Program-made: the position numbers and the translations under genes
NCBI GenBank assembly: GCA_951394045.1
Contig: OX595988.1
Coordinates: forward strand, 2,061,352 to 2,125,351
Direction of reading: 5' to 3'
DNA: 64,000 nucleotides
Source: Nitzschia sp. DOCU1
Lineage: Eukaryota; Bacillariophyta; Bacillariophyceae; Bacillariales; Bacillariaceae
Shown here: positions 52,490 through 62,819 of the stretch, one piece after another
Layout of the letters: the number at the start of each line of letters is the position of its first letter
Numbering within the stretch: the stretch's first letter is position 1
Notes under the pieces: model-generated
What the model saw: the letters and a program-made list of their open reading frames with translations, nothing else
What the model was told of the DNA's origin: nothing
The model's database searches: none

Positions 52490-53065
52490 TCAGGAAAGGG
52501 AAAATAATGGGGTTCCCATAAATATTCCCGATTTTTCCCGTACATATAGTCATTTTCCCCCATATCTATAGCCATTTTCCCCCTCCCTATTGCCCTTGTT
52601 CCCCAAAGTATGGAGGATCCCATTCATCATTGCTCTCATCTCATTCAGAAATGCCCATTTTTGCCTTCACGATAGCCCCCCCCCCTCTTCGACCTCCACA
52701 TTTGCCATTTTCCATCCAGCCGACATCCAACAACTAACCAACCCCTAATTGTTAATGCTTACTACTCCCTTTTGAATCTCGGATCCCACCATTCCCCACC
52801 GTCACCCCGTCCCTCTACAATACCTTGCGACTCCATCTAAACTTACAACACATGAAGGTGCCCCACCCATCCTCCCCCAATGCTCCATGCACCCCAATCC
52901 GCCTGGCATCCTTGCCATTCACGACGGATACATTTGGCCTCACCTTTTTTTTCGTTACCAACACTAAATTCCAACGTCGTTTTGATAGCAGCACTAACGC
53001 CCAAATATTTGAATTTTCGCCTTGCCCAACAAGCCCCCTCCTCATTATTTGAAACATCCACCAAA
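52490..53065. other. Leader DNA of the large element, no gene
   Basis: This stretch is pyrimidine-rich with repeated CATTTTCCCCC (52550-52590), a C-run at 52678-52684 and many short frames of low-complexity composition. It may contain the terminal repeat of the element and the promoter for the ORF at 53066. Confidence 0.4.
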
Positions 53066-53368
53066 ATGAAGACCAAAAAGCGGAGTTCAACTGGGTCGCC
53101 ACCTCCCATCCCCAAGCTACGCCCCATCAATCTTTGCGAACCTCGACGAGCCGAATGCCGCAACAAAGTTCACTGCGACTGTATCGTATGCTGGCGCGAA
53201 GTGCGCAAACTACCACCTAAGCTAACAGATGACGAACTCAAAGCCAAAGAACTTCTAGAGATCACTGAACGTCTCAACAAAAAGGCCAAGAGAGACGCCA
53301 AACGGGGGGTCAAGAAGGGCACTCAATCTTCAATCCTTTCCTTTTTTGTTTCACTAGATGAAACCTGA
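53066..53368 (+). CDS. Small basic protein with PIP-box
   Basis: This 100-aa ORF starts at ATG 53066 (MKTKKRSSTGSPPPIPK). A compact Cys group (C-x4-H-C-x-C-x2-C in CRNKVHCDCIVCW) lies near residue 31. A Lys/Arg-rich helix (LNKKAKRDAKRGVKKGT) then leads into QSSILSFF, a perfect match to the PCNA-interacting PIP-box Q-x-x-h-x-x-a-a, 7 residues before the end. PIP-boxes tether proteins to the replication sliding clamp. This is a strong short-motif match in an expected place (C-terminal, after a basic stretch), but chance cannot be excluded. The gene is convergent with 53410-54300. Confidence 0.6.
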   Translation: MKTKKRSSTGSPPPIPKLRPINLCEPRRAECRNKVHCDCIVCWREVRKLPPKLTDDELKAKELLEITERLNKKAKRDAKRGVKKGTQSSILSFFVSLDET

Positions 53369-53409
53369 TAATTCCAATATTCCAATTTACCTCATTAATA
53401 GAAATTTTA

Positions 53410-54300
53410 TTATTCACTATTAGCAGTATATCTTAATCTCTCATCGCCGTGAAAAAGTATTACAAGGCGTTTAGCCGGAAACTCGGTGCCCTCCCAGGCT
53501 GCTGTCCCATGTTCCAATTCAACTGCATCAAGCAGAAGAACTGACCCTACATCCACGGAGCATTCTCTTTCCTTCGTCTCGTTTCCCCTCTTTCCTTTCG
53601 GTGGCTTCAACTTTATCGATGCACAGCTCCTTCCACTGTCGTACACCATTGGTATCCAAAATACCAAAGGGTATTTGCCACCCGGCCCTGGTTCCTTTGC
53701 CTCGTACTCCTCCACGTCCCTGTGGAGAGCTCCAGCACTCTTATTCCACGGTGTCGAATGCACTATGGTGACATCCACGAAGTGTTTTTCTTTCCATCCC
53801 ATACCGGCCAACAATCCTTCACAGAACGCACCCAATACTGGACAATCCTGATCCAACTTTTCCACAAGTGCTCCCTCAAACAACAAACATGTATTGATCC
53901 TACTTTCAAATTTGAAACCAGCATGAACGGGCCTTCGCCTCAACAACTCCATGCTCAAATTCTTCATGAAAACAAGGTCCAACACCTTGTGAAGATGGAT
54001 GTACCTTCGCACTCTCCATTCCTCCTCCCAATCACTCCAATCGCGCCATTTTCTGTTCTTGCCTGTCCCCACAGGTGTGGTACATCGAATCTTCCGCCGA
54101 AACTTCAACACCGACGCCAGAAAATTGCCGGCTAGATACCCCATCTCTGTCATTGCCTTACTTTGTTCCTCCTCACTTTTCGACACTTCCAAAGTCTTCA
54201 CTCTCTTTGCATTTTCACGTTTCCATCTGACTCGCCGGCTCTTATCTGTGATCGTGGACAATTCCACGAACTCCACCACATCTTTTCGAGCAAACGTCAT
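53410..54300 (-). CDS. Possible 2-oxoglutarate/Fe(II) dioxygenase-fold protein
   Basis: This 296-aa intact ORF has ATG at 54298-54300. The C-terminal half looks like a double-stranded beta-helix. It has SAGALHRDVEEYE (H-x-D), then YPLVFWIPMVYDSG, then VGSVLLLDAVELEHGTAAWEG (distal His) and AKRLVILFHGDERLRY (a following Arg). H-x-D...H...R is the metal and cosubstrate pattern of 2OG-Fe(II) dioxygenases, which include TET/JBP and AlkB nucleic-acid modifiers. Overall similarity is not recognised, so this is a fold-level guess. The N-terminal half is basic and helical. It is transcribed away from the left 73-bp array. Confidence 0.5.
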   Translation of the reverse strand: MTFARKDVVEFVELSTITDKSRRVRWKRENAKRVKTLEVSKSEEEQSKAMTEMGYLAGNFLASVLKFRRKIRCTTPVGTGKNRKWRDWSDWEEEWRVRRYIHLHKVLDLVFMKNLSMELLRRRPVHAGFKFESRINTCLLFEGALVEKLDQDCPVLGAFCEGLLAGMGWKEKHFVDVTIVHSTPWNKSAGALHRDVEEYEAKEPGPGGKYPLVFWIPMVYDSGRSCASIKLKPPKGKRGNETKERECSVDVGSVLLLDAVELEHGTAAWEGTEFPAKRLVILFHGDERLRYTANSE

Positions 54301-54422
54301 TACCTTTCAAGTTTCCAAACCTTTGCTCCGAATTTTTGTCGCCATCCAACCTTCAATGCGGTCGCACACCTCTTCGAGTTTTGCACGTACTTCAGCACAG
54401 TACCCTTCATCATAGCCACACT

Positions 54423-54745
54423 GTACCCTCCATTCCGCCTTTTTAACACGCCTGCATAGCCGCACTGTACCCTTCATTCCGCCTTTTTAACCGTTCGTTT
54501 TGTTAAGAAAACGCCTCGATTTGCCTGCATACCCGCACTGTATCCTTCATTCCGCCTTTTTAACCGTTCGTTTTGTTAAGAAAACGCCTCGATTCGCCTG
54601 CATACCCGCACTGTACCCTTCATTCCGCCTTTTTAACCGTTCGTTTTGTTAAGAAAACGCCTCGATTTGCCTGCATACCCGCACTGTACCCTTCATTCCG
54701 CCTTTTTAACCGTTCGTTTTGTTAAGAAAACGCCTCGATTTCGGC
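54423..54745. repeat. Left 73-bp iteron array, about 4 copies
   Basis: Repeats are marked by TTAAGAAAACGCCTCGATT at 54503, 54576, 54649 and 54722, a period of exactly 73 bp, plus a degenerate unit before. Each contains CGCCTTTTTAACCGTTCG. The unit is the reverse complement of that in the array at 62820-63450, so the two arrays are inverted with respect to each other. The array lies in the divergent gap between 54300 and 54872. Confidence 0.85.
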
Positions 54746-54871
54746 AGCCAGTCATTCCAGACATCGTCAGTGACCCAAAACAAAATCATCCCCTCTCTCC
54801 TGCTTTTTATTGTTGTTTCCTTCATTCGTCCTTTTTCATCCAACGCAGTCGGTCCTTTCCCGTTTTCAATC

Positions 54872-57800
54872 ATGGAATCAGGGCGGCCATTTTTAACCAG
54901 CCGCAACAAACTTTTATTTCCCTGCTCCATTAATGGTCCAAATTTCGTCCAATTTTCGTCGCCCCTCTACCAGGCAATCGCGGCCTTCTCCTGGTCTGAC
55001 AATGAGATATGCAAGGCCCTCACTCATCTACTGGGAGTGGGTATAGTGATTCGAGTCCGCTATCACTTCGTTGTCTCCGTCGAAGGTGGATTGTTGTTTG
55101 ATGTCGGACTATCTGACAATATTCCACAAGAATCCATTGATTCGATCCCAGATGAGAAATGGTTTCCCATTTTCTTGGATAATTACAATCACCAATTGCA
55201 GCAGTTAAACCCACCCGGAGAAAAGAAAAAAAAGAGACGACGTCGGAAAATCGAGCCCGAATCCCAGTCTGAATCTGACTACGTATCAAACTTGCTGCTC
55301 TCTGGCTCTTCGGTGACACTACAACCCACTTTGCTCCCTCCCCTTGTTACACCACCCTCGATCGTTCCTCCCCCCTTTACCATGACGGGCCAGAGGCGCA
55401 CTTACCCTCGATAACGAAACTACTGGAATCTGTCGACGACGAGTTTGACGACCCAACAATTTACTCCCCGGACGATGATTGCGCCATCGATAATAACATC
55501 GCCGAGGTGCAGCCACCTACTCTTGCGGCGATGCTGGAATCTGTGGACAGGGAGTTCTACCAACGCCGGGAGGAAAACGTGGTCGGCGACGCTAGCATCG
55601 ATGGCGACGCTCACATTGACCATGACAGCATGGAGGAGAAAGGCCACGACTACCACTCAGGGGATGACGACCCAACAATTTACTCCCCGGACGATGATTG
55701 CGCCATCGATAATAACATCGCCGAGGTGCAGGCACCTACTCTTGCGGCGATGCTGGAATCTGTGGACAACGAGTTCTACCAACGCCGGGAGGAAAACGTG
55801 GTCGGCGACGCTAGCATCGATGGCGACGCTCACATTGACCGTGACAGCATGGGGGAGAAAGGCGACGACTGCGAGGACAACGAGGAGGCAACAACGACGT
55901 CCCTGTTTAAATTGAACTACCTAATGCAGCGCATCAAGTCCAATGCTTCGAGTAAAAGACTCCTCTTTCTCTTCATGCGCCAAGAAGAGAAGATGTCTTC
56001 CCATACCCCGGCAGAGATTGTCGCGACGGCCTGCAAAAAGTCACCTTCCCTGCTATCGCTGCACAGGGACATGGCCCGTGTCAACTGCGCCAAATCGTTC
56101 GGTTTCGAAGTGCATACGCTAAGCAGGCAATCTTCTGACCACTCGGACCATGTTTCTTTTGATGTTGGATTGTCGGTGGAGCACTCGGCCTCCAGAAAAC
56201 TGCCAGCCGCCTTCACTGGCTACTTCCAAGTCTGCTGTGATGTCATCTGGATGCCAGCTAGCTACGAGGACCAGATCTACAGCTCCTCATTCTTCAATCG
56301 CTTCCTGCCCAGTCTCCTACCGCGCCTTTCGCCGGAAGGTTCGATCCACTTGCCGGCAACGCCACACGTCTTTTCGGGTCTGATTCGAAGCGGATTGGTC
56401 AAAGAGGGTGCTGGCTGTCTTGTCCGGTTTCTTACACCAGACTTGGTGGCGGCCGAAAATATCTTGGCAATTGTTGGAGAGGCCTATGTCACAAAAGGAA
56501 ACTTGGGAAAGCACCCGCCCAGTGCCTACTACTTGCAGCCCCACTACGGATTGTCTTTCCAGCAATGTCGGAACATTTGTGGCGCGTCGGCGGATATCCT
56601 TGCCTTCCACCCTGGGAACTATAGGCGAGATCCAGATCAAGAGGAGCCCAGGGTGGTCGCCTTGGTGATCAAGCGACGACTACCAGAGAAGCGCCTTCCT
56701 GGGCTTCGTCCAAGGGAGTGGGTCCGACTTACGCAGGATAATTTCGACGAAGAAAGTCAGCAGGAGACGGCAGAGAATGATGACCATGATTGGATAGAGG
56801 GAGTGGATGGAAGAGGGTTGCCGTCGAGACGGGTGTCCAACCTTGCCCGCGAGAAAGCCGCAAGCCGACAAGTATTTATGAAGCTGATGAGTCTCGATCA
56901 GGTCGGTCCATGCCCCGACAATTGGACCCACACCGTCATCATTTTTCCGCGTGAAATCTCATCACAACTTTCAAGCCAGTCTGTGTATTCCAAGCTGCGT
57001 CTTCATCAACCATTGACCATGAAGTCATTTTTCCGGGAAGAAATGGTCGCCGTGCAGAAGGGGCCATGTCAGCTCGTGATGAGCTTTGGACTGCGGGTTG
57101 CTCCGCATGGTGTGCTTGGTACGGCAGGTCTTCGTGCATTGGCCCAAAAACTCAAGTTCGAGATTAAGTTTCTCTCGAATGTGGTCGATCATCGGTATGA
57201 TCCGGCGTTGCCCTACCAACCAGTTGTTGTCAATACAACCGAAGGGGCCGCCGGTTATGATCGTTCTTTGCCCCTGGTCGAAATTGGCTTCCCCACGGAG
57301 TGTTTTGGGCTCGACCTGCTGTCGACCTTCCGACGAATTTGCGAGATGGGATACGAAAAGGGCTTCCTCGACCTCATCGTCGAGTATGGAACAAAGGACA
57401 GTCGTGGGCCCTTCGTCACCTGCCACATGGGCCCAGCAGTTCAAGACGCGAACGGATGGATACGCAACAACGATGTTTCGGTCGCGATTCCAGGTTTGTA
57501 CGCGTCGACCGCCCGGGCACCGAGGGCCTTTCGTGAGTGGAAAAGGCTGTTGAACCTCGTCTTGACAGACGGCATGATCCGTCGTTTATTGAGTGGAACC
57601 GACCGTGAGTCTCAGGGTAAATTGATGGTGGAGGAAAAACAGGTAGCGAGCGAGTTCTTCTACAACTACTTGATGCTGGATCCAACGACATTGGATAAAT
57701 TCATCTTCTCTCCTGGAATGACCGATGGGATCGGGGATTCTGGTGTTCATCTTGACACAATGAATGCCGTGGAGACTCTTCACGACCACAACAACTGGGG

Positions 57801-59253
57801 GATTTATTACCACGAGGACCTGGGACACTGTTTAACGGATGACTCAATAAAAAAACTACGGTCTATTCAGATGAACACGACAAACAAGTTTTCTATCCAT
57901 CTTTGTTACAGTCGCTTCATTATCATGAGCCAAGCGAGGAAGTTGAAGAACAAGGACGCCAACGTCTACACTTTGGCAATGATGGAAGCTGGGGATCAAG
58001 ACCATGAGTTGTCCTTGGGGTGGCTGGGGACTGCAAGGCATGAACGTTTCCTTCTGTACTTGAGAGACCCGCTCAATAGATACGACTTCAAAACGTGTTG
58101 TGGAATTGCAAGGGCCTCTGTTGTCAAGGAAGGTTCGAACCGTGATCTATTTCTGGGAACAGCGGCTTATTGCTGGTTCCGCCTATTAGATCGTTACCCG
58201 ACCCTGAAGTGGAGGCACTACGACGAGTACTGTGCCGTGGTTGCAAGAGAAGTCAACGGAATCGTTTTGCTGGTGCAGGTGACGGAGTTCTTCCTAGAGT
58301 CCGATGTGGGTCAACGAATGTTTCGGGAAGAGTTGGTTGAGAATGACCAAGTCGGGCGTCTATTTCGGGTATTCAGGGTCGCCATGATGCGGCATGACGA
58401 CAAAAGGCGGAGCTTGGAGAAGCCTCGGGGCTCGGAGCAAAACCGGTGGGTCGTTTCGGGTTCAACGGTATACAGGGGGGACCACGACATGGAGAAGGTG
58501 GTTGCCTTTGTTAGCTTTGTGACCAAACAGTTCAAAATTATTTGGCACTCCACTGACTTGGCCCAACAGGTTGGTGTCTGTGAAACTATCGTTGACAAGA
58601 GATTGCGGAAGGGATTGGTGGCGGACGGAATCTTCGACATGTCAGACGTTCGGGGAACTTTCCTTGTGCACCTGGCAGCTTTCATCCAGGCCATTCCTCC
58701 AACTTTTGCTTCTTGGGCTTCGATCAAAAAACCGGACGGAAAAATTTCGAGGACGAAAGGAGCTGGCTGCTACCGCTTCGTTAATAACATCATGCGGGAC
58801 GCCTATCCGTCACGGTATCCCGAGAATTTGAGCACCGAGCAAGTGCGGTCGGTGGTTGACGGGACTATTGGGGAGTTGATCAAATCGGGGCGGCAAGTGG
58901 ATTATGCCTTCATTGACCAGAACGGTTGTCTGAATGCAAGGAGGATGTTTTCGACAGATGGAACGGACAAACGGAAGAATGACCTGGTATTTTTCCACCC
59001 CGACGGGACAATGTTCCTGCCGATTCAATCGCACGTATTATCCTGTATGAAGGAAAGTGGCCTTTCGCGACGAGCGCTAAGATTCTTTGTCAAGGATAGG
59101 TGGTTCCCGTTGACAGACTACCGCCCTCCAGTGCCGCTTACTGGCCTCGATGACTGCGCAACTCGTAGCAAGTCTTGGAGGTACGGCACTATGAGTGAAT
59201 TCCGCCAAGGACTTTTGCTAGGGCAAGATGGAGAACTGAGCTCAGTTGTTTGA
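54872..59253 (+). CDS. Giant unknown protein of the large element, probably two exons
   Basis: The first frame runs from ATG 54872 to about 55312. A second long frame covers 55396-59253. A GT-AG intron 55313-55395 (83 bp) joins them in phase, giving about 1432 aa. The N-terminal part has KKKKRRRRK, a strong nuclear signal, near residue 125. Two acidic repeats of 73 aa (PTLAAMLESVD...IDGDAHID, at 55516 and 55735) follow. The remaining roughly 1100 residues look globular, with no transmembrane run and no recognised motif. Size and position suggest a core element function (inference). It is transcribed away from the left iteron array and convergent with the transposase. Alternatively, translation starts within the second frame. 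Confidence 0.6.
55449..55843 (+). repeat. 219-bp in-frame coding repeat
   Basis: The stretch GACCCAACAATTTACTCC... with CCTACTCTTGCGGCGATG recurs with a period of 219 bp (73 codons), almost unchanged at the DNA level. This indicates a recent expansion of the acidic linker in the large protein. Confidence 0.75.
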
Positions 59254-59324
59254 TGATGCATCGATGTTTGTGAACACAGAATAACTCTAGGAAAGTTCAT
59301 GTAGAAACAAAAGTTGTCTGACAG

Positions 59325-59750
59325 GCGAAAGGCGGACTAGAGGATACAACGCAAGACTTCACCCAAAAAGGACGACCTAGAGCTACAGGGGCCATATCGC
59401 CGTCCCAGCGAAAGGCGGACTAGAGGATACAACGCAACACCTCACCCAAATAGGACGATCTAAAGCTACAGCGGGAGACCCCACGCAAAAAGACGGACTA
59501 GAAGATACAACGCAACACCTCACCCAAAAAGGACGATCAAAAGCTACAGCGGGAGACCCCACGCAAAAAGACGGACTAGACGATACAACGCCAGTTCCCA
59601 CGCAAAAAGGACGATCTAAAGCTACAGCGGGAGCCCCCACGCAAAAAGACGGACTAGACGATACAACGCCAGTTCCCACGCAAAAAGGACGACCTAGAGC
59701 TACAGCGGTCGTGTTGCTGTTTCACCAAAAGGCAGGCTGTAGGATACAAC
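59325..59750. repeat. 78-bp tandem array between convergent genes
   Basis: Copies of CGGACTAGAxGATACAACGC are spaced 83, 78, 78 and 78 bp (starts near 59333, 59416, 59494, 59572 and 59650), with a degenerate sixth near 59735. Each also contains AAAAAGGACGATCTAAAGCTACAGCGG. The array fills the gap between the stop codons at 59253 and 59823. Because 78 is divisible by 3, a 98-codon frame passes through it, but this is a by-product. Confidence 0.8.
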
Positions 59751-59822
59751 GTGGCCCCTTACTTGGCTTAATAGTTGAGCTAGTAACTTGGAAAGGTACA
59801 ATAGTTTTAGAGTAAAGAATCG

Positions 59823-62654
59823 CTACCACGGAGAGTCCATAGTACGGGAGTATGTGTGTGCCCAGTAGCTTTTGCGGTCTCTTACGTGCACTTGGCTCTG
59901 GAATATCTTGAAGCCAAGTCCTTCCAGTGCAACTTGCGTGAGTTTTGGTAGCTCGGACGTTGTGTCCTCCAACCCGCCCTCACTATCCTGTTCATCGGAA
60001 ACATCGAGGTAATCAAGGAGAGTCGTTTCGTAGACACGGTCAGCTATGGTCTCGCTGAAGTCATGACGATTGTCATGGGCAACCTGTGAAGTTTTGCTTG
60101 GATTTTTCCCATAAAATTTTAGCATCCTTTCCCCCCAATCGGCAATGTACTGATATGGGAACCCGAACATTGTCATGTTCCTGGGCATGTGCAGCAGCTC
60201 GTGAAACTTTTGAGTGGCCCACCCGCTACCGGCCCGGCGGGGAAACCTCTCTAGAATCATTTTCTGTAGATGCCCAATACGAAGCCGCAGTAGCATTTCT
60301 TTTGTTGAATCCCAGTTCAAAATGTTCCCTGGGTCCACTGCCAAACGCGGATTACGACCATTGGTGGCAAATGCATGAAGCATTAGTATCTCCTCAAATA
60401 GTTCTATCACCTGCTCAACTGTCACCTCCACCAGCGGCGGCAATTCGACCACGTCTCCACTGTTGTCTAACTTGGTCCGCTTGGCGGCAGCATCGCCCTC
60501 TCTCGCGCGTTGTGCCAACTCCCTAGCACGGGAGCGGGTAAGACACTGCTCCATCAAAGAAGAGCCACGTTGCGTGCGAAGTAAAACAACAGACATCAAA
60601 AGAGTCCCCACCCACTCCCTGGCAGATAACAAGGTGACAGATGTGATGCCATTGGAGAAGTAGATTCTTGGAAATGACTTCTTTTCCCCCGACGTTGTCG
60701 CACCGAATATATGAGATGCCTCTATGTCCAGTCGGGCGCACTCACTCGCAGAAAGGGGGGAGATCAGAAGGGAAAACATGGTCTTCATTATCGTCATGAA
60801 GATATGCATCAAGTCATGTGGTAAGGGCAACGATGCCTGTCCCCCAATATCTACATCCCATAGACTACAATGACAAACGTGAGTGCAGAGATGAGCCAAA
60901 GTGTCTCGTGCTGCCGACACCTGCTCTCTTGTTGAATCCGGCGACAAAACTGCCTCCACGTGTGGCTTGACATCGTTGATTGTTACCTCATGGCATTCTA
61001 CGCCAGCCACTCCTGCGTTGGCCGAGGTAATGTCGCAGAAGCGCGATAATCTGGTTGAATGCTGATACGAGGAATATCGACAAGCTTCACAGTCCATTGC
61101 CTTGGCATCCCCACAGATGAAGGCAATTGGCATTCTAAGATAAACAAGACGAGCCTCATTTCCAATTAGAACAACTGTTGGTTCCTGGCGGAGCTCTTGT
61201 TGTACCTGCCGAATCTCTTCCAGGATCTTTGCCTGGCAAAGGTGGAAGTTTCTGACAGTGCGACCCTTTCCCTCTCGGGGGATGTTTTCTGCCCTCTTTT
61301 GTGCTTTGGTCCTTTTGTCGAAGTTGGGTATATAACCAATGGTCCGAATATACTTGCGACGATACCGCAGGTGGTGTTTCAAGATCCCAAAGGCAAGTAA
61401 GACTGGTGTCACGGATTGACGCTGGTTCAAGCTTGTGCCAATCTCGTCCCAGTAGATGATAATGGGGATGACCAGATCGAGTCCTGGGTGAAGAGATTCG
61501 CTCTGAATGTAGTCCTGCATGGCCTTCCCTGACAACACTTCGCCTGGCTGGGATTCAGCCAGGTTGACTTGGTTCCACCGATCAGCTGGGTTGACGACCA
61601 GGTTCCCTAGATTAGACATCGTTTTGAAATCCCGCAAAAGCGAGTTGACTGCATCCCTAACTGAGAACACTGTGATGTTGGTCGACTGTCGTGGTTGTCT
61701 GTTGTGTGACATGTCCTGTGGTCGGGACGACTCTATGGCGATTGGTACAGTCACAGGGTGCCTCATTGGGGACAGTTTGCAGAACTTGGAATATAGAGAT
61801 GTCGAGGAGTATGAAAGGAAAGCATCCGAGGAGAGGTCAACCCCTGCCGCGACACCCTTCCTTAGCTCGCTCATCAATTGATCAAAGAAATAGCGGGGTA
61901 CACCAGGATGGCGGCATATACCGTACAACCGAAGTAGTAGTCTCTCTTCGGGAGTTCCCAAGTACGATATGTTGTTAGATTGTTCCCGCAGATCCTGTAA
62001 AGATAGTGTCGATGTAGGAGCGCTCAAAACCTGGAGTTCGGCAGTAGTCAACTGGCGTGAAACAAGGTTCAAAACGGATTGTCCAGGGGTCGCTTGTGGG
62101 TGTGGTCGAACTACACACTCATCGTGCATCATGGGTGCAGATAACATTGGCTGCCCCCCTGTTGTGGAGAGGGGTGATGGGGAAGAGACTGGCGGTTGGT
62201 CGTTTGTCTGGAATATGACGTACGAGCCCGACTCTAGAGCCGAGACGTCATCATCACGGATACCTAACAAATCAGCTTCTGGAGGTGTAGGAGGAGTGTG
62301 TATGGAAAGTAGTTGTCGGGACGCTCTCGTCGACCTTCGAGTTTGGGAGGCATCCGCTGGGGCAGAATTAGAGGGTAGGTGCTGGTGTCGGTGGGTCCGT
62401 CGTACGGCCGCTGGGGCTGGAGAAGTTGGCGGTAAAGGTGATGTGCGTTGGTAGACATAAAGAATCGGGGGTGGGGCGTTTGTTGATCGGAGAACTCTCA
62501 AAGGACGACCGTTTGAGGAAGAGTCATCGTCCAAATTGGCATGCAGAAAAGAAGGGGACTCATCCACACTTCCGTCATCCTGCGGCGGTTGCGTGACAGA
62601 GGAAACACGGAGTCGTGTTCTATTCAAGGTTGCGTTGGACGGATTTCGGGGCAT
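59823..62654 (-). CDS. Plavaka-like DDE transposase
   Basis: This 943-aa intact ORF starts MPRNPSNATLNR (ATG 62652-62654). The first 220 residues are Ser/Pro-rich and disordered. The core shows DLVIPIIIYWDEIGT (likely first catalytic Asp), AFGILKHHLRYRRKYIRTIGYIP, FICGDAKAMDCEACRY (second Asp, followed by a Cys pair), LPHDLMHIF, and a C-terminal FHELLHMPRNMTMFG...WGERMLKFYGKNPSKTSQ. This order is typical of the large Plavaka and related CMC/KDZ-type eukaryotic DDE transposases. The last acidic residue is not fixed by eye. It is transcribed away from the right 73-bp array and convergent with the giant protein gene. Confidence 0.65.
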   Translation of the reverse strand: MPRNPSNATLNRTRLRVSSVTQPPQDDGSVDESPSFLHANLDDDSSSNGRPLRVLRSTNAPPPILYVYQRTSPLPPTSPAPAAVRRTHRHQHLPSNSAPADASQTRRSTRASRQLLSIHTPPTPPEADLLGIRDDDVSALESGSYVIFQTNDQPPVSSPSPLSTTGGQPMLSAPMMHDECVVRPHPQATPGQSVLNLVSRQLTTAELQVLSAPTSTLSLQDLREQSNNISYLGTPEERLLLRLYGICRHPGVPRYFFDQLMSELRKGVAAGVDLSSDAFLSYSSTSLYSKFCKLSPMRHPVTVPIAIESSRPQDMSHNRQPRQSTNITVFSVRDAVNSLLRDFKTMSNLGNLVVNPADRWNQVNLAESQPGEVLSGKAMQDYIQSESLHPGLDLVIPIIIYWDEIGTSLNQRQSVTPVLLAFGILKHHLRYRRKYIRTIGYIPNFDKRTKAQKRAENIPREGKGRTVRNFHLCQAKILEEIRQVQQELRQEPTVVLIGNEARLVYLRMPIAFICGDAKAMDCEACRYSSYQHSTRLSRFCDITSANAGVAGVECHEVTINDVKPHVEAVLSPDSTREQVSAARDTLAHLCTHVCHCSLWDVDIGGQASLPLPHDLMHIFMTIMKTMFSLLISPLSASECARLDIEASHIFGATTSGEKKSFPRIYFSNGITSVTLLSAREWVGTLLMSVVLLRTQRGSSLMEQCLTRSRARELAQRAREGDAAAKRTKLDNSGDVVELPPLVEVTVEQVIELFEEILMLHAFATNGRNPRLAVDPGNILNWDSTKEMLLRLRIGHLQKMILERFPRRAGSGWATQKFHELLHMPRNMTMFGFPYQYIADWGERMLKFYGKNPSKTSQVAHDNRHDFSETIADRVYETTLLDYLDVSDEQDSEGGLEDTTSELPKLTQVALEGLGFKIFQSQVHVRDRKSYWAHTYSRTMDSPW

Positions 62655-62819
62655 TGATGAACTGGAAGTGCAGATGTAAGCAACGACTCGAAGATAAGGG
62701 ATGGAAACAAAGTAAAAGAAAACAGAGGGGAGAATGTTTCTGAGCTGTGTGGCAGTGGTCGTTGGAGGTGGTAGGGCGGTTACCTTTTGTGAGACTTCTC
62801 TGAATGGTGACTCGGCTGG

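Noticed and set aside
59383..59679. 98-codon minus-strand frame of 26-residue repeats
   Set aside because: It runs through the 78-bp array, whose length is a multiple of three. Composition is cyclic and there is no independent support.
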